Translations under genes and position numbers: made by a program
Source of the DNA: Candidatus Rhodoferax mariagerensis
GTDB taxonomy: Bacteria > Pseudomonadota > Gammaproteobacteria > Burkholderiales > Burkholderiaceae_C
Length of the DNA: 64,000 nt
Assembly (NCBI GenBank): GCA_016719055.1
Contig: JADKAW010000047.1
Location: forward strand, 1 to 64,000
Direction: 5' to 3'
The notes under the pieces: model-generated
What the model was told of the DNA's origin: nothing
What the model saw: only the letters and a program-made list of their open reading frames with translations
The model's database searches: none
Part shown: positions 1-8,081 of the stretch, one piece after another
How the letters are laid out: each line of letters begins with the position of its first letter
Numbering within the stretch: the stretch's first letter is position 1

Positions 1-183
1 GACCTTTATGCGGCTTATGACGCCGGGCGCAGCCACACCCAGCGCATTCATCAAGACACTGCGCCGGGCAGGCAGGCGACGGCAAGTGGCAAGACTGGGC
101 CTTTCAGGCCGGGCAGCCGGGTTGAAGTGACGCACGCATCGGCCCGTTGTAGCGGCAATTCGACGCCGTTGTGTAGCCGCCAG

Positions 184-891
184 AAACGATGCAATCTATT
201 TCCCGCTGATCACAGCCGCACAGCAGCGCATGTTGCAATCGGTTCACGTTGCGCCCGCAGGCCAACAACGCATCGCAGCCAGCATTGATTTTGTGCTGTA
301 CGACCTGGTGGCCTATTACCCGCTGATCGACGGCGACAGCGCGGACCCGCAGGACATGACAACACGCCGACCCTGCCCTCCCGCTACACCGATGGCGAGG
401 GCCTGCGCCTGGTCATGGTCAACCACGTGGCCCCCGCAGTGGTAGTTGGCCGTATGCTGCTGGAGTACACCACCAGCGGCAGCTTTGACAAGACTCTTGC
501 ACGTGCTGGTGCCCAACAACGGCATTAACTTTGTCTCGCTCAGGTGTCAACCCCACCGTAGCCACCACATCGTCTTGTCCAACATCAACCTGCCCATATC
601 TAAAAGTAGAGGGCACCGGCGTGCGCAGCGTCAACCGCGTCACTTACAAAGTTGCACCCGGCGGGCTGCATTGCATTTACGTGGTCAAGCCGCTGGCCCA
701 GTTCCAGCACTACCACGACGCGTTGCTGCGTTGATACCAGCGGTGGTTCGCGCTGGAGGTTGACTTTGCGCTTAAAGACGCAGGGCGCATGCCCGATCAT
801 CCAGGACGGCGCACATCTGGCCTTCTTTACCGGCCCAACGGGGGCGGGGCGCATCACCTTCTTGGGCGACGCTACTTTCATTTGGGGATAA
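184..891 (+). pseudogene. Phage structural protein, copy 1 (frameshifted)
   Basis: Joining three frames gives a protein containing YFPLITAAQQRMLQSVHVAP, VLYDLVAYYPLIDGDS, RYTDGEGLRLVMVNHVAP, NNGINFVSL and YLKVEGTGVRSVNRVTYKVA, ending GDATFIWG before TAA at 889-891. No frame stays open over the whole length, so it is a pseudogene unless the assembly is poor. The DGxGxRLxxVxxA block and the closing WG recur in the next gene, so the two are paralogues. I take it as a virion structural protein because of its position next to head genes; the family is not certain and the start is only approximate. Confidence 0.5.
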
Positions 892-896
892 CTCTC

Positions 897-1797
897 ATGG
901 CTCATTCAATCTGTTGACCATCCTTATGCAGCCCTGTCCGCAGGCCAGACCGACCGGCAAGACTTCAACAAGATCACCGAGCTGCCGCCTACGCCGCAGG
1001 GCGCTGGTATGAAACCTTAGCTCTGGGCGGTTACCCGCCGGCTACCGCTCACCCCGGTACGGCGTTGACGTGGGTCAGCTGCAACGACGCTGCAGGCGAC
1101 GGCACCACCCGCTTTGGCAGCATCCCGCACGGGGGCAATGTGTCTGCGCTGGATCCCGCTAATTTGTCAACACTGGCGGCCTGGTCAACCGCTGCAACCG
1201 GGGTGCGGGTCGGTGCTGAAGCTGGTGGACTTGCAGGGTATTGGCCGAATCAGTATGAACGTGGCCACGGCACAAACCCTGCTTGCGCGCCTGCGCACCG
1301 TCACACCGACGGCGCGGGTTGCAGCCTGGCGCTGGTGGCCCGCGCTACCACGGGTTGCCACGGCGCATAATCCGGCCATCAGCTACACCACATTCTGGCA
1401 ACACCGCAGGCAAAACCCTGCCCGTCACGGTGGCCTGCACCTGCCAGTGCCATCGTGCCGCATGTCGTGCATCCAGGCGTGGCCGCCAACAACTACGGTC
1501 CTCCCGAGTTGCCGCTGGCCAGTGGCGACACCCTCGGCGTGAAGTCGGTGCAGACCGTTACCCTGTCCGCTGGGATCTGGCATCAGTCAGCACGGCGGCG
1601 CGCTGTTGCTGTACCGGCCCCTGGCGCAAATCCCGCTGAGCATCGCCTCGCTGATGACCGAGAAAGACTTTGGAACCAGTTGCCGTCGGCACCACAGATC
1701 ATGACGGTGCCTGTCTGGGCTTTTTTGCTGGGTGCGGGTGCCCGCCGTGGCAGCAGCCACCACCTTTGCAGGTGCCTCCGAAGTGGTCTGGGGTTGA
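897..1797 (+). pseudogene. Phage structural protein, copy 2 (frameshifted)
   Basis: It begins at an ATG (MAHSI) five bases after the stop of copy 1 and ends with GASEVVWG-TGA at 1795-1797. Spliced segments include DFNKITELPPTPQGAGRWYE, TALTWVSCNDAAGDGTTRFG, KLVDLQGYWPN, ISMNVATAQTL, GVAANNYGP and PLASGD followed by SLMTEKDF and LGFLLGAGAATAATTTFAG. At least four frame changes are needed. The RYTDGAGCRLALVARA-like block matches DGEGLRLVMVNHVA in copy 1. The role is inferred from context as a head or tail surface protein. It is not functional as read. Confidence 0.5.
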
Positions 1798-1800
1798 TCA

Positions 1801-2516
1801 ATGCTCTACCCTGGGAACGGCCAGCGCGCGTTTACGTCCATTGCCCGCCCCATATCGGTGTGCACTGGCGCAGTGTGAGCAAGGGCTATGGCGGTATCCG
1901 TGGGGCACGGTTAAAACCGCTTTGTCAGCGCCACCCAGCTCAAGACCGCCAGCACGCCTGACGGTTACGGCGTGCGCGGCAGCTTGCCTGCCATCCGGGC
2001 GGGCAGCATGTCTGGCAGCAAACGCCCAAGTGCTTCTTGGAGCTGGCGGGGGAGCAGGGCAGCATGTTGCAGCGGTCCCCATGCGGGCGTGGTGGCACCA
2101 TGACCTGAGCACCCCGCTGCCAGCCTGAGCATGGTGGTCTCGAAGAAACGGGCAGTGGCGCATTCGCCTGGTCTACCCCTGCCGCAGCGCTGAAGATGGT
2201 GATTGGCTGGCCGGGTCTGCCAGCTTTGTCTCCCGAGCGGCGCGGGCGCTTGAGCCTGATCGGTGCCGTTTACTGGCAGTGGTGTGGGCCAGCCTGAGTG
2301 GCGCGGGCGATTTGCGCGGCACTTTGCGCATGTCAGGCGGTTGGACCCGTACACCGAGCTGTCACCGCAGAACCTGGCCCGCGAGGTGTGGTCTGCGGTG
2401 GCGGCGCATTATGTTGACGGGGCCAACTATGGGTGGCAAGCTCAACACCGCAAGCAGTGGCGGGTGGACCTGGGCGCTGGCGCAGGCGGGTGGTTGTCAT
2501 GCGCAGCGTGAGCTGA
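1801..2516 (+). pseudogene. Phage tail/assembly-type protein remnant
   Basis: An ATG (MLYPGNGQRAFTSIARP) starts four bases after the previous stop. After several frame changes a well preserved stretch, VRRLDPYTELSPQNLAREVW followed by SAVAAHYVDGANYGGKLNTA, is read near 2335-2450. The last ORF piece ends TGA at 2514-2516. I recall such LDPYTELSPQNLAREVWSA segments from phage structural genes but cannot name the protein. The 2517-2940 stretch carries further broken frames with no recognised product. Confidence 0.4.
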
Positions 2517-2961
2517 CGGCGGGCGTTGCGCCAGTGCCGGGCGACATAGCCAGCGCAGGTTGGCTGCCGCGCAGATCACGCCCATTCATGCCACCGCCAG
2601 GGGCACATGAACAGCGCGCCCATCCCCCCGGCGATGGCTCTGAGGCCATTATGTGGCGGGGCGCTGGTGTTTCACTCCAAGGCGTTTTTCCTCGGCGCTT
2701 GCGTTTCTGTTCGCCAGGCTTGGGCTCCCGCGCGGCGTTGCGGCCTTGCCTTTTTTTCTTCGACCACTATGGGCGTGCCATCGCTGGCCGGCTGAAGGGC
2801 TGGTATTTCAGCCAGCCGCGCCCGGTGTTGCCGGTGGACAGTTGGCGCGCCAGCGCCACCGGCGCGATGAGCTGAGCCTTGTGGCTCAAGCCCTGATCTA
2901 CCGGACCTCGTTTTATGGCCACTTCCAGTAGCGTTGCTTGCGCCTTGCACCCGATCATCCG

Positions 2962-3750
2962 GCATCGGCCATGGACGGCGCGCGTCAGCAGTTTCAGGAG
3001 CAGATTGATTTTTTCCGCAAGAAGCTCAATTTAGCCACCGAGCGGTGGGACGACATCGAGTGGGGCGCTATGACCGGGCGCTTATCGTCGCCGGGGCGCA
3101 AAAGGCTGATCTGTGGAGCGACGTCCGCGGCGGTGGACCAGAGTGTTGCCGGGCAAAGCATTGGGGAGTTTCGCAGAGCAGCCTGCCGCTGCCGTGGCCA
3201 AGAGCGGCTGACGGACTGACCGGTGAGGGCACGACCGCAGGATGGCCTGGCGCACGCGGGTGATTGTACCAGACCAATATCGCCAGCAGTTATGCCGCCG
3301 GTCGCTGGGCACAATTGCACGACCCCGAGTCGCTGGCGGTGCGCCCGTTTTGGCGCTACATCCACCGCGACTGCGTGCTGCATCCGCGTCCCGAGCACAA
3401 GGACTGGGGCGACGCAGGGTTTGACGTTGCGCCACGACTTCATCCGTTTTGGCGGACACACTTTCCACCCAACGGCTGGGGTTGTCATTGTACGCGCAGG
3501 CGGTGCGAGGACCCAAGCCCGGCGACGGCACCAAGCCACCCGATGGCTTGGGATGCCGGTGGATGCCAAGACCGTGCGCCACCCGGTATTGACAAGGGTG
3601 GGGCTTATGCGCCAGGGCGTCGCCCGGGCTTGCCGACGCAGTCGCTGGCTGATGCCAAGCAGGAGAAGCTGTCGCCGGAGGGGGCGGGCGCATGCGCTGG
3701 GGTCGGGAAGCGGCGGTTGTTGGGGCACACAGAAACCTACAGGCAGTAAT
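2962..3750 (+). pseudogene. Mu F-like minor head / head morphogenesis protein (frameshifted)
   Basis: Spliced frames give EQIDFFRKKLNLATERWDD, SVAGKSIGEFR-like text, MAWRTRVIYQTNIASSYAAG, RWAQLHDPE, FWRYIHRDCVLHPRPEHKDW, LRHDHPFWRTHFPPNGWGCH and PGDATKPPDGWD-like text. This is the typical C-terminal pattern of the SPP1 gp7/Mu gp30 (F) family, whose members sit at the portal and are needed for head assembly. At least four frameshifts break it, for example between 3230-3300 and 3400-3500. Its next recognisable neighbour is the G-like gene, as in Mu, where F (gp30) precedes G (gp31). Confidence 0.72.
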
Positions 3751-4683
3751 CAAGGAAGCATTGGGGATGTACTCAGCCGCAAGCGGTCATTTCTGCCAAG
3801 AGGCTTGCAGCATGAATAATTGACGGCGGCTGACTGCGTGTCCTTGGAGATGAGCACAATATTCGCCGCAGTGCCAAACGTAGTTGCCTCACCCGACGGC
3901 TGCCAGACCCGCCAGTTGTACGGCACCACCGCTACTGCCTATGGTCGAGTCGCCTTGATGAGCAAGGACAGGCACCCGGAAATCGAGTTTGAGGACCACC
4001 CGCGCTGTCCGAAACGCGCGTGGCTCAAGCGGGCAGGCAAAACCAGATGTAATTTGATTGCTTTTGAGCTGGCACGACAACACGGCGATCGCGCCGCCAT
4101 AAAAATCGATGCCACCGGGGCCGAGGCATGGTTTTGTCCGTCACAGTTACTAAAGAAAACCGGACAAAGGGCGTTCGGTTATCCCATGCCGGACAAGGAA
4201 CTGGATGGGCTGCGGTTGGCGACCCTGAACGGCTAATCCGGACCTTATGATGCCAGGCCGAGTCGGCGCAAGGGCCGGAGCCACGGTGTGAATTATGGGG
4301 CAACGCCACCAAAGGTGAAACCTACCAAACCAAGACCGGTTTTCGAGAAACGCATCATTTGGCGACCGCACGCCGTACGGGGCGAGTGCCTGGAGTTGTT
4401 GCGCTGAGCCGGTAAGAGAAACCGGGTACGTGGGCCTGTCGTGACTGAATGAAATCAGCACGAGGGGCACCCGGAACCCTGAGTCTTCAGCGACCGACTC
4501 GGCACCCAGTCGTTTTTCACCAAACCTGTCCGGGAAACGTCACCCCACCGATTGACATTCGGGGGCGGAGCCGATACGAGACTTGTGCCGCAGAGCTTGA
4601 GTGCGGATCTACCAACTCTCACCCATGAAAGAAACTTTTCAGAAACGCATCATCGGCGACCGCACCGCCCACGAGTCAACCTC
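3751..4683 (+). other. Broken prophage DNA without a recognisable gene
   Basis: The longest open stretch (3820-4236, 138 codons, ending ...LDGLRLATLNG) has no family signature I know. Two similar short segments, GAGAAACGCATCATTTGGCG near 4344 and CAGAAACGCATCATCGGCGA near 4637, each followed by a CACGCC/CACCGCC-type sequence, suggest an internal duplication. No promoter or RNA gene is evident. Confidence 0.4.
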
Positions 4684-5230
4684 ATGATCACCATCCAAGT
4701 CAATCACCGCCAGGTGCTGACATGCCCGGGCGAGCTGGCGCGCAAACGCAGCAACTTTAAACCCGTCATGAAGGAGATCGGCGAAGACCTGGTGTGCAGC
4801 ACCAAGGCACGCTTTGCCAGCGCCACTGGCCCGGACGGTGTCAAGTGGAAGGCCAACAGTCAGGTCACCATCGACCGCTTTTGGGCCTGCACATTACGAA
4901 TTACCGCAAAGACGGCAGCAACATCCCCAATCGGAACCTCAAGAAAGACGGTAGCCTGAGTAAACAGGGCTGCCGCGCTGGTGCCAAAAACCCACTGACC
5001 GGCGAAACTAAAACCCGCCATCCACCATCAATTACCAGCTCGACGGCAACAGCAGCGTGCGCATCGGCAGCCCCAAGGTGCCTACGCCGCCATGCAGCAA
5101 TTTGGCGGTACCAAAGCCCAGTGGCCTCATTTGTGGGGTGACATCCCGGCCCGCCCGTTCCTGGGGTGTTTCAGCCGCAGACAAAGCCAGCATCCTCGAC
5201 ATCATTGGCAACTATCTGGTCGGAGAGTAG
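4684..5230 (+). pseudogene. Mu G-like phage virion morphogenesis protein (frameshifted)
   Basis: The ATG at 4684 opens MITIQVNHRQVL, then GELARKRSNFKPVMKEIGED, LVCSTKARFASATGPDGVKW and KANSQVTIDRF. A second frame gives DGSNIPNRNLKKDGSLSK. Later frames give INYQLDGNSSVRIGSPKV, AAMQQFGGTKAQWPHLWGDI, PARPFLG and ILDIIGNYLVGE before TAG at 5228-5230. This is the phage virion morphogenesis family (Mu gpG, P2 S-like), including the closing PARPFLG motif. It lies downstream of the F-like gene as in Mu. At least three frameshifts make it non-functional as read. Confidence 0.75.
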
Positions 5231-5372
5231 CCGTCAAGCTGCCTAAGATTCAAAGCATTTTGGTACTTTCGTGTCAGGAAAGTAATTTCGCGTCGCGTCC
5301 CCTAAGTTGTTATTTTTCCCCTTAAATATCGGAAATATCGCGCGTTTTCCCCTTTGAATATCTCACCTCCCT

Positions 5373-5933
5373 TCATGAATAACTCACAATGGTGCCACCA
5401 CCGGTGTTGCCGGGTGCCAGCAAGGTCAGGGTCACGCGCCCGGGGCCGGGAGCGATCAACACGATGCTGGGTGCGCCGGGCGTCGTTAATGCTGTAGCAA
5501 CCGAGAAAATTTGCAGCACCTCGGGTGCGGCGGCATACACAGCGTTACCCAACTGAGTCGCCGCGATCGTACAGAGCCCCGCCGAAACACCGTTGACCTG
5601 CGTGCCTGCAATAGTGCAAACTCCGGTGGAGTTGCTGCGCATGCTCACTTCCAGGCCGGACGTAGCAGTGGCGGTGATGACGCCCGAGCCTCCCACATAA
5701 ACCGTTGGTGCCGACCCAAAGCTGATGGTTTGGGCCATCAGCGCCGGAATGCCGGTGCTTGTGACTCTGTTGCCCGCCGGGTCATAGCTGTAGGCAAGAC
5801 TGGCACCACTGGCGTACTGAACCATGGTCAGGCGGTTCAAGGCATCGTAGGTATAGGTGTCAGCGTTGGCCCAGGCGCTCAGGCACAAGGCTGCTGCTGT
5901 GACAAGAAAACGCTGCACTGTTATGACACGCAT
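5373..5933 (-). CDS. Truncated secreted YD-repeat/Ig-like protein
   Basis: The 186-residue product has a signal peptide (MRVITVQRFLVTAAALCLSAW, cleavage near ANA-DT), then two YD/Rhs-type units (YTYDALNRLTMVQY, YSYDPAGNRV), an Ig-like region (about 70-145: GSAPTVYVGGSGVITATA, CTIAGTQVNGVSAGLCTIAA) and the beginning of a fibronectin-III-like domain (PGAPSIVLIAPGPGRVTLTL). It stops at GGTIVSYS-TGA, where related proteins continue with further fn3 and repeat domains, so the C-terminus is missing. The cut coincides with the right edge of the prophage remnant. It may still be secreted, but I expect a decaying gene. Confidence 0.6.
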   Translation of the reverse strand: MRVITVQRFLVTAAALCLSAWANADTYTYDALNRLTMVQYASGASLAYSYDPAGNRVTSTGIPALMAQTISFGSAPTVYVGGSGVITATATSGLEVSMRSNSTGVCTIAGTQVNGVSAGLCTIAATQLGNAVYAAAPEVLQIFSVATALTTPGAPSIVLIAPGPGRVTLTLLAPGNTGGGTIVSYS

Positions 5934-5987
5934 GTTATTACTACCCTGTTGTTAGCGATTCGCGTACAGATGCCAAATTGCTTCGAC

Positions 5988-6221
5988 TCAATTCTCCACG
6001 GCCATGTGAGCTTCAATCGTGTCTGCCGACAGGTCTGCGCCACATTCCCACTCGACAAAATACCCACCATTTTTGAGTTTCAAAAATTCGGCGATATCTT
6101 TTAATTCTTCAAAGGCTTCGTATTGAAGGTAGGGGCGAACATCAAACTGCCCGACCCGACCATCGTTGGCAATCACTGAAAAAGTCCAGTCGGTGTGGGG
6201 GGTAAGTTGCGCTATTTTCAT
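5988..6221 (-). CDS. DUF2442 domain protein
   Basis: The 77-residue protein carries the DUF2442 pattern: a short N-terminal strand region, FDVRPYLQYEAFEELKD, and the ending NGGYFVEWECGADLSADTIE. Its ATG overlaps the stop of the upstream DUF4160 gene as ATGA (6218-6221), so the two were translationally coupled. DUF4160-DUF2442 pairs are common in bacterial accessory regions and resemble toxin-antitoxin-type modules in size and layout; the biochemical role is not established. Here the upstream partner is split by an IS4-type insertion, so this gene is probably orphaned and transcribed poorly or from inside the IS. Confidence 0.75.
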   Translation of the reverse strand: MKIAQLTPHTDWTFSVIANDGRVGQFDVRPYLQYEAFEELKDIAEFLKLKNGGYFVEWECGADLSADTIEAHMAVEN

Positions 6222-7862
6222 TGGTCAAGTCCTTTGATGGGAAATGGCTTCTTGCCATTAACTGCAAGTTCCCAGTCGGCCAGAAGATTTTCTTGGTGAA
6301 TTTCGATCCAGGCGACGACGAGTTTGTGCTTGTTTGGCGGTAAATAACCGGCGAGTAACTCGCCATCGGGAATGGAATCAATCCACCGAAGTTAAGCCAT
6401 GTCACCCCTTGTAAGCCAGATTTGGATGAGGTTTCACATGATTTTTCGGTCGTGGCTGCTTGCGATCAGACAGTTGTCTGCGAGTTTGCCCCCAACAGTT
6501 CAAACGCCTTTCCCAAAGAGTCACCAGACAGCCCAACCCCCCAACACCACACGCGGCAGCAGGCGCTGCAAACATGGTGCGGCGAGCGCGGTTACTACGC
6601 TGCTTGTCCTGTAAACCCCGCTGCCGCTGACGCGCCCATGCACACCAAAGAAGCCAAATTGTCAGCCAAACACCTTTGCGTGCACATCGACCATCAGCGC
6701 ATGCTGCGTCAGCCCTGAGACGCTCTCGAGTTTGCAGCGATGCTTGAGGCGTTTAAAGGCCTCCTCAATACGCCAGCGCCTGGGTAAAGCTCACCAAAGC
6801 TGCTGTCGGGACTTGGCTGTCTGGCAATTTGGTCGCCATCACCCGCACAAGCCCATTGGGCGTCACACACTGACCAGCCGGACCCGCGGTGCAGCACCAG
6901 AACAGCCATAATCTTCGCAGTCCCACTGGTTGGGCTTATTGAGCGTGACCGTGGCATCCACCTGATCGCTGCGCTCAGGGTGCGACTCTGCCCAACCACC
7001 ACTGGACTTCTCGCAGCGCATGCAAAACCGAATATAGTGCCTAGTCAAATACGCCACCAGCCAAGCCGCCGGATAGCCCCGATCAGGATCAACACATCAT
7101 CAGGCCCCAGGCACAACAGCGACTCAAACAGCATCTGCCGCTCAGCGCCATCGGCACCGTGCACGCTGGCGTGCAGCGTCAATCAGCGCCCGGCAGATAC
7201 AAGACAAACAAGCGTTGAAGCCGGCTGGACCTTGTGGTGAAACAGGGCGAATCGCAGGCATCAGCACCGAGGCATCGCCTGCCACCAAACGCAGACCGTG
7301 CCAACGAGGGACCAAGCCCAACGCGTCGGCGGTTTTGACCACAAAGGTGTTCAAGTGCTCCAAACAAGTCCAGGACAACTTGTCTCGTGCTTGAGCAAAA
7401 CCACGATCAGTTATGCCACGCTGCCAGTCGCCGTCAACAGACAAGCTACCAAAGAAGGAGTCGAGCATGACCTCAGAAGACGCTCGCATGGAAAGCAAAG
7501 CGCCAATCAGCTGGGCAAAGGCAACTTGCCAGTGCGCGTGAAGGCATTGGGGAGTCAGGGGCGGGCATCGGCGAAAAATTCCGCCGAATTGATGCGATCG
7601 GTGAGTTTGGAGAAAAGAGAACCAAGGGTTAACCCTATATTTGTTGACATATTCAGTTCCAATATTTTGGGGCAATTTAAAATAAATTCAACTAAATCAA
7701 CAGCTTACGAGGAATATTTTACCTTAACTTCGGTGGATTGGGAATGGAATAGGTGCCTACCTGCCCCTGGTATTCTGCGTGAATATGGGCAAGGCGATGA
7801 CGTTCGATGTCATTGAAAAACATTCGAATCAGTATTCCGTAGAACATTGAAATGGTTGGCAT
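6218..7862 (-). pseudogene. DUF4160 gene interrupted by IS4-type element
   Basis: The N-terminal half is read from ATG at 7862 (good site AAAGGAAAACG) down to 7741: MPTISMFYGILIRMFFND, then RLAHIHAEYQGQVGTYSIP. The C-terminal half is read from 6378 to 6218: DGELLAGYLPPNKHKLVVAW, IEIHQENLLADWELAVNGKK and PFPIKGLDQ. Removing the insertion and one copy of the 10-bp duplication restores a continuous frame of about 90 residues with the family hallmark HIHA-E-Y near the N-terminus. The gene ends ATGA-overlapped with DUF2442. It is clearly inactivated by the insertion. Confidence 0.85.
6379..7740 (-). mobile_element. IS4-family-type insertion sequence, 1362 bp, decayed transposase
   Basis: The ends are a perfect 18-bp inverted repeat: CAATCCACCGAAGTTAAG at 6379-6396 and its complement at 7723-7740. 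A perfect 10-bp direct repeat GGAATGGAAT flanks it (6369-6378 and 7741-7750). The minus-strand transposase starts near 7675. Readable parts are SSEVMLDSFFGSLSVDGDWQ, RGFAQARDKLSWTCLEHLNT, LRLVAGDASVLMPAIRP (DDE-type first Asp), LIDRGYPAAWL-like text, then VDATVTLNKPNQWDCEDYG and VMATKLPDSQVPTAALVSF. At least four frameshifts break it. Pristine ends around a broken transposase mean it is now non-autonomous. Confidence 0.88.
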
Positions 7863-8081
7863 CGTTTTCCTTTTATAACCGTATCAAACCAGCAATCCGA
7901 ATCTCTAATCCAGTTATCCGAGCCAGGCCCATTTTCCTTTGCGCGCCCGCCGGGTTGGCATCCAATGCACCGCCGTGCTCAGGCCCGGGTGGTTGTTGGC
8001 GGATGTGGCGGGGATTGGCCGCTGCATTGGGTTTGGTTGTATGTGGTGTCGAAATCCCGGAATCCGCTATCCTTAGTTCGT
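7863..8081. other. AT-rich spacer between DUF4160 and the Rhs gene
   Basis: This stretch should hold the promoter of the DUF4160-DUF2442 unit and any immunity gene for the Rhs protein. I see the ribosome binding site AAAGGAAAA just before the DUF4160 ATG but no convincing short gene on either strand. No terminator is evident for the Rhs gene. Confidence 0.4.

Larger units (their letters stand above)
1..5372. mobile_element. Degenerate Mu-like prophage remnant
   Basis: Plus-strand reading frames here change every 50-300 bases, but when spliced they give recognisable phage proteins: two related structural proteins, a tail/assembly-type segment, a Mu F-like head protein and a Mu G-like virion morphogenesis protein. 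No transposase, repressor, terminase, portal or lysis gene is visible, so only part of the phage remains (the left side lies outside the window). The right limit is taken as about 5372, where a minus-strand Rhs-type gene is cut off. Two short direct repeats (TTTCCCCTTAAATATC near 5313 and TTTTCCCCTTTGAATATC near 5345) lie next to that junction. The frameshift density is far above that of the core genes further right. Confidence 0.7.
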
